Positions 62,675 through 64,000 of a DNA stretch of 64,000 nucleotides are shown here, in pieces. The position numbers were made by a program, and so were the translations under genes. Origin of the DNA: Chitinophagaceae bacterium. Its GTDB lineage: Bacteria; Bacteroidota; Bacteroidia; Chitinophagales; Chitinophagaceae. Within the stretch, counting starts at the first letter, position 1. Each line of letters opens with the position of its first letter. The notes under the pieces were generated by a model that did no database searches, had not been told where the DNA came from, and saw nothing but the letters and a program-made list of their open reading frames with translations. Where the stretch lies: positions 372,001-436,000 of the forward strand of contig JAFKGQ010000009.1 of NCBI GenBank assembly GCA_017307755.1. The letters run 5' to 3'.

Positions 62675-64000
62675 ATGAAAAAAAAGGCATTCCTCCTGCT
62701 GGCCTTGTTATGCGGGATCATTTGTCTGCATGCGCAGGACACCGCCCGAAGGGCGGATGTGCATTTCAGACATATTTCTTTACAGCAGGCTTTTACCGAA
62801 CTGGAAAAACAGTTCGGATTCAATTTCTCTTACAATGAGAACAATATCCGGCTGTATAGTAAAGAAGTTAATTTCTCACTAAAAGGCGCCACCATCCGGC
62901 AGGTGCTTGACAGGATCTTTACAGGGAGCCCGCTGACATGGTCCCTCAAGGGCAGTCTGGTCGTACTTTTCGCGGACCCGGCGTATAAGAAGCCTGTTTC
63001 CGGGCATACGTCGGCGGAGGTGCTCACCGGCAGTCTTACGGATGCAGAGTCAGGCGAGCCTGTAAGCGGGGCCACGGTGACGGCAGGTGAGCGTACTGTC
63101 ATGACGAGTGAGGATGGCCGGTACAGACTGGCGGTGCCTGCCGGAAGTTATACGGTCAGTGTTACTCATGTTACCTATGGCACACGAGAGGTCCGGGAGC
63201 TGGAGGTATCCGCCTCTTCACCGACGGTGCTGAACCTTTCGCTGCAAAAGAATGGGTCGGCGCTGAACGAAGTGGTGGTGGTGGGTTATGGAAAACAATC
63301 CCGAAAATATTTGAGCAGCAGTATCAGCACGGTGCAAAATGAAGATTTTAACAAAGGCAATTTCAACAACCCGGCCCAGTTGCTACAGGGGAAGGTGGCA
63401 GGTCTGATCATCGCCCGTAGCGGTGATCCCAACGGTACGCCTACGATAACGCTGCGTGGCCCGTCTACGCTGCGTACCGGAGAGGCACAGGAGCCCTTTT
63501 ATGTCATCGACGGGGTAGCCGGCGCCGATGTGCGATTGGTATCTCCGGATGATATCGCCACCATCGAGGTGTTGAAAGATGCGTCCGCCACGGCCATTTA
63601 TGGCACCCGTGCTTCCAATGGCGTGATCATTATCACGACCAAAAAAGGGAAGTTAGCGCAGACGCTGATCAGCTATGACGGCTATGTATCGGCGGAGCAG
63701 ATAGCGCGGAAAATAAAAATGATGGATGCTGTTCAGTTGAAGGACTACCTGAAGAAGAACAACCTGGCCCTCGATCCTTCTGATGACCAGGGCGCCAATA
63801 CGGATTGGCAGAAAGAGGTTGCTCAGACGGCGGTTTCACAAAATCACCACTTTTCCCTCAGTGGCGGCACCAGCGGTATGACCTATAATGCGGCCGTCAA
63901 TTATCTGAACAGCAAGGGCATCCTAAAAAACACGGGGATGAACCGGCTGATCGGTCGTATCAATGTCGACCAGCGGGCTCTCAACAATCATCTGAGGTTA
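62675..64000 (+). CDS. SusC/RagA TonB-dependent receptor with STN domain (3' end outside window)
   Basis: The frame opens at ATG 62675 and is still open at the right edge after 442 codons, so only the N-terminal part is present. It shows a signal peptide (LLALLCGIICLHAQ), an STN domain (VHFRHISLQQAFTELEKQFG), a CarboxypepD_reg-like domain (LTGSLTDAESGEPVSGATVT), and the plug (EVVVVGYGKQSRKYLSSSIS, ASATAIYGTRASNGVIIITT). The STN domain and the FecR gene before it indicate ligand-induced expression. Confidence 0.93.
   Translation, partial: MKKKAFLLLALLCGIICLHAQDTARRADVHFRHISLQQAFTELEKQFGFNFSYNENNIRLYSKEVNFSLKGATIRQVLDRIFTGSPLTWSLKGSLVVLFADPAYKKPVSGHTSAEVLTGSLTDAESGEPVSGATVTAGERTVMTSEDGRYRLAVPAGSYTVSVTHVTYGTREVRELEVSASSPTVLNLSLQKNGSALNEVVVVGYGKQSRKYLSSSISTVQNEDFNKGNFNNPAQLLQGKVAGLIIARSGDPNGTPTITLRGPSTLRTGEAQEPFYVIDGVAGADVRLVSPDDIATIEVLKDASATAIYGTRASNGVIIITTKKGKLAQTLISYDGYVSAEQIARKIKMMDAVQLKDYLKKNNLALDPSDDQGANTDWQKEVAQTAVSQNHHFSLSGGTSGMTYNAAVNYLNSKGILKNTGMNRLIGRINVDQRALNNHLRL

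Noticed and set aside
1..64000. tRNA, rRNA, CRISPR arrays, insertion sequences
   Set aside because: I looked for cloverleaf-like segments, regularly spaced repeats and transposase motifs in the gaps and found none that hold up.

Overview
The window comes from a Bacteroidota genome, most likely a soil or rhizosphere member of the Chitinophagaceae (Chitinophaga or a relative). The evidence is three SusC/RagA receptors, two SusD lipoproteins, two ECF-sigma/FecR pairs, LacI and AraC regulators beside glycan genes, DUF3127 and YaiO proteins, and promoter-like boxes of the TAnnTTTG type. This assignment is inferred from gene content. Genes are packed tightly: no gene-free stretch exceeds about 230 bases, many neighbours overlap by ATGA, and I see no rRNA, tRNA, CRISPR array or insertion sequence.

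Region 1 (1-19.6 kb) is a carbohydrate locus. A rightward operon, cut at the left edge, encodes a DUF5107/TPR protein, a phytanoyl-CoA-dioxygenase-like oxygenase, a sugar isomerase-like TIM barrel, an FHS-type sugar permease and a large secreted GH123_N/DUF6067 protein. Facing it is a leftward operon: SusC with an STN domain, SusD, a CBM9-like/PKD protein, a GH3 beta-glycosidase and a second CBM9-like protein. Upstream of that lie its FecR anti-sigma and ECF sigma genes.

Region 2 (19.5-38.5 kb) is a second glycan locus with its own regulators: a beta-helix protein, LacI, AraC, a second LacI, a small NIPSNAP-like protein, a PfkB sugar kinase, a NagB-like deaminase, a SusC/SusD pair, DUF4874/DUF4832, PKD plus binding module, a clan GH-D enzyme, a spherulin-4 (GH135-like) enzyme, and a PIG-L deacetylase. 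Five copies of a GCAACCGGTTGC-type palindrome sit before the beta-helix gene, between lacI and araC (two), before susC and before the deacetylase. They define a LacI-type regulon. The enzymes together suggest an alpha-linked amino-sugar polymer such as galactosaminogalactan as substrate; this is inference.

Region 3 (38.6-48.9 kb) looks like an exopolysaccharide synthesis and export locus: a TPR/YaiO outer-membrane barrel, an unrecognised membrane-anchored protein, an LtaS/sulfatase-like transferase, a processive GT2 synthase, a HEAT-repeat membrane protein, a single-domain response regulator and a hybrid histidine kinase.

Region 4 (49-60.9 kb) is mixed: an SF1 helicase, a redox pair HxlR/azoreductase with three palindromic operators, a possible structured RNA, a DUF3127 protein with an SSB-like tip, an HGSNAT-like membrane acyltransferase, a small mobilisation module (MobC-like, relaxase, membrane protein) with no integrase, a Crp/Fnr regulator, an AlbA_2/Schlafen-type protein with its own palindromes, and an SH3-like secreted protein. 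Region 5 (61-64 kb) begins another ECF sigma / FecR / SusC cassette that runs off the right edge.
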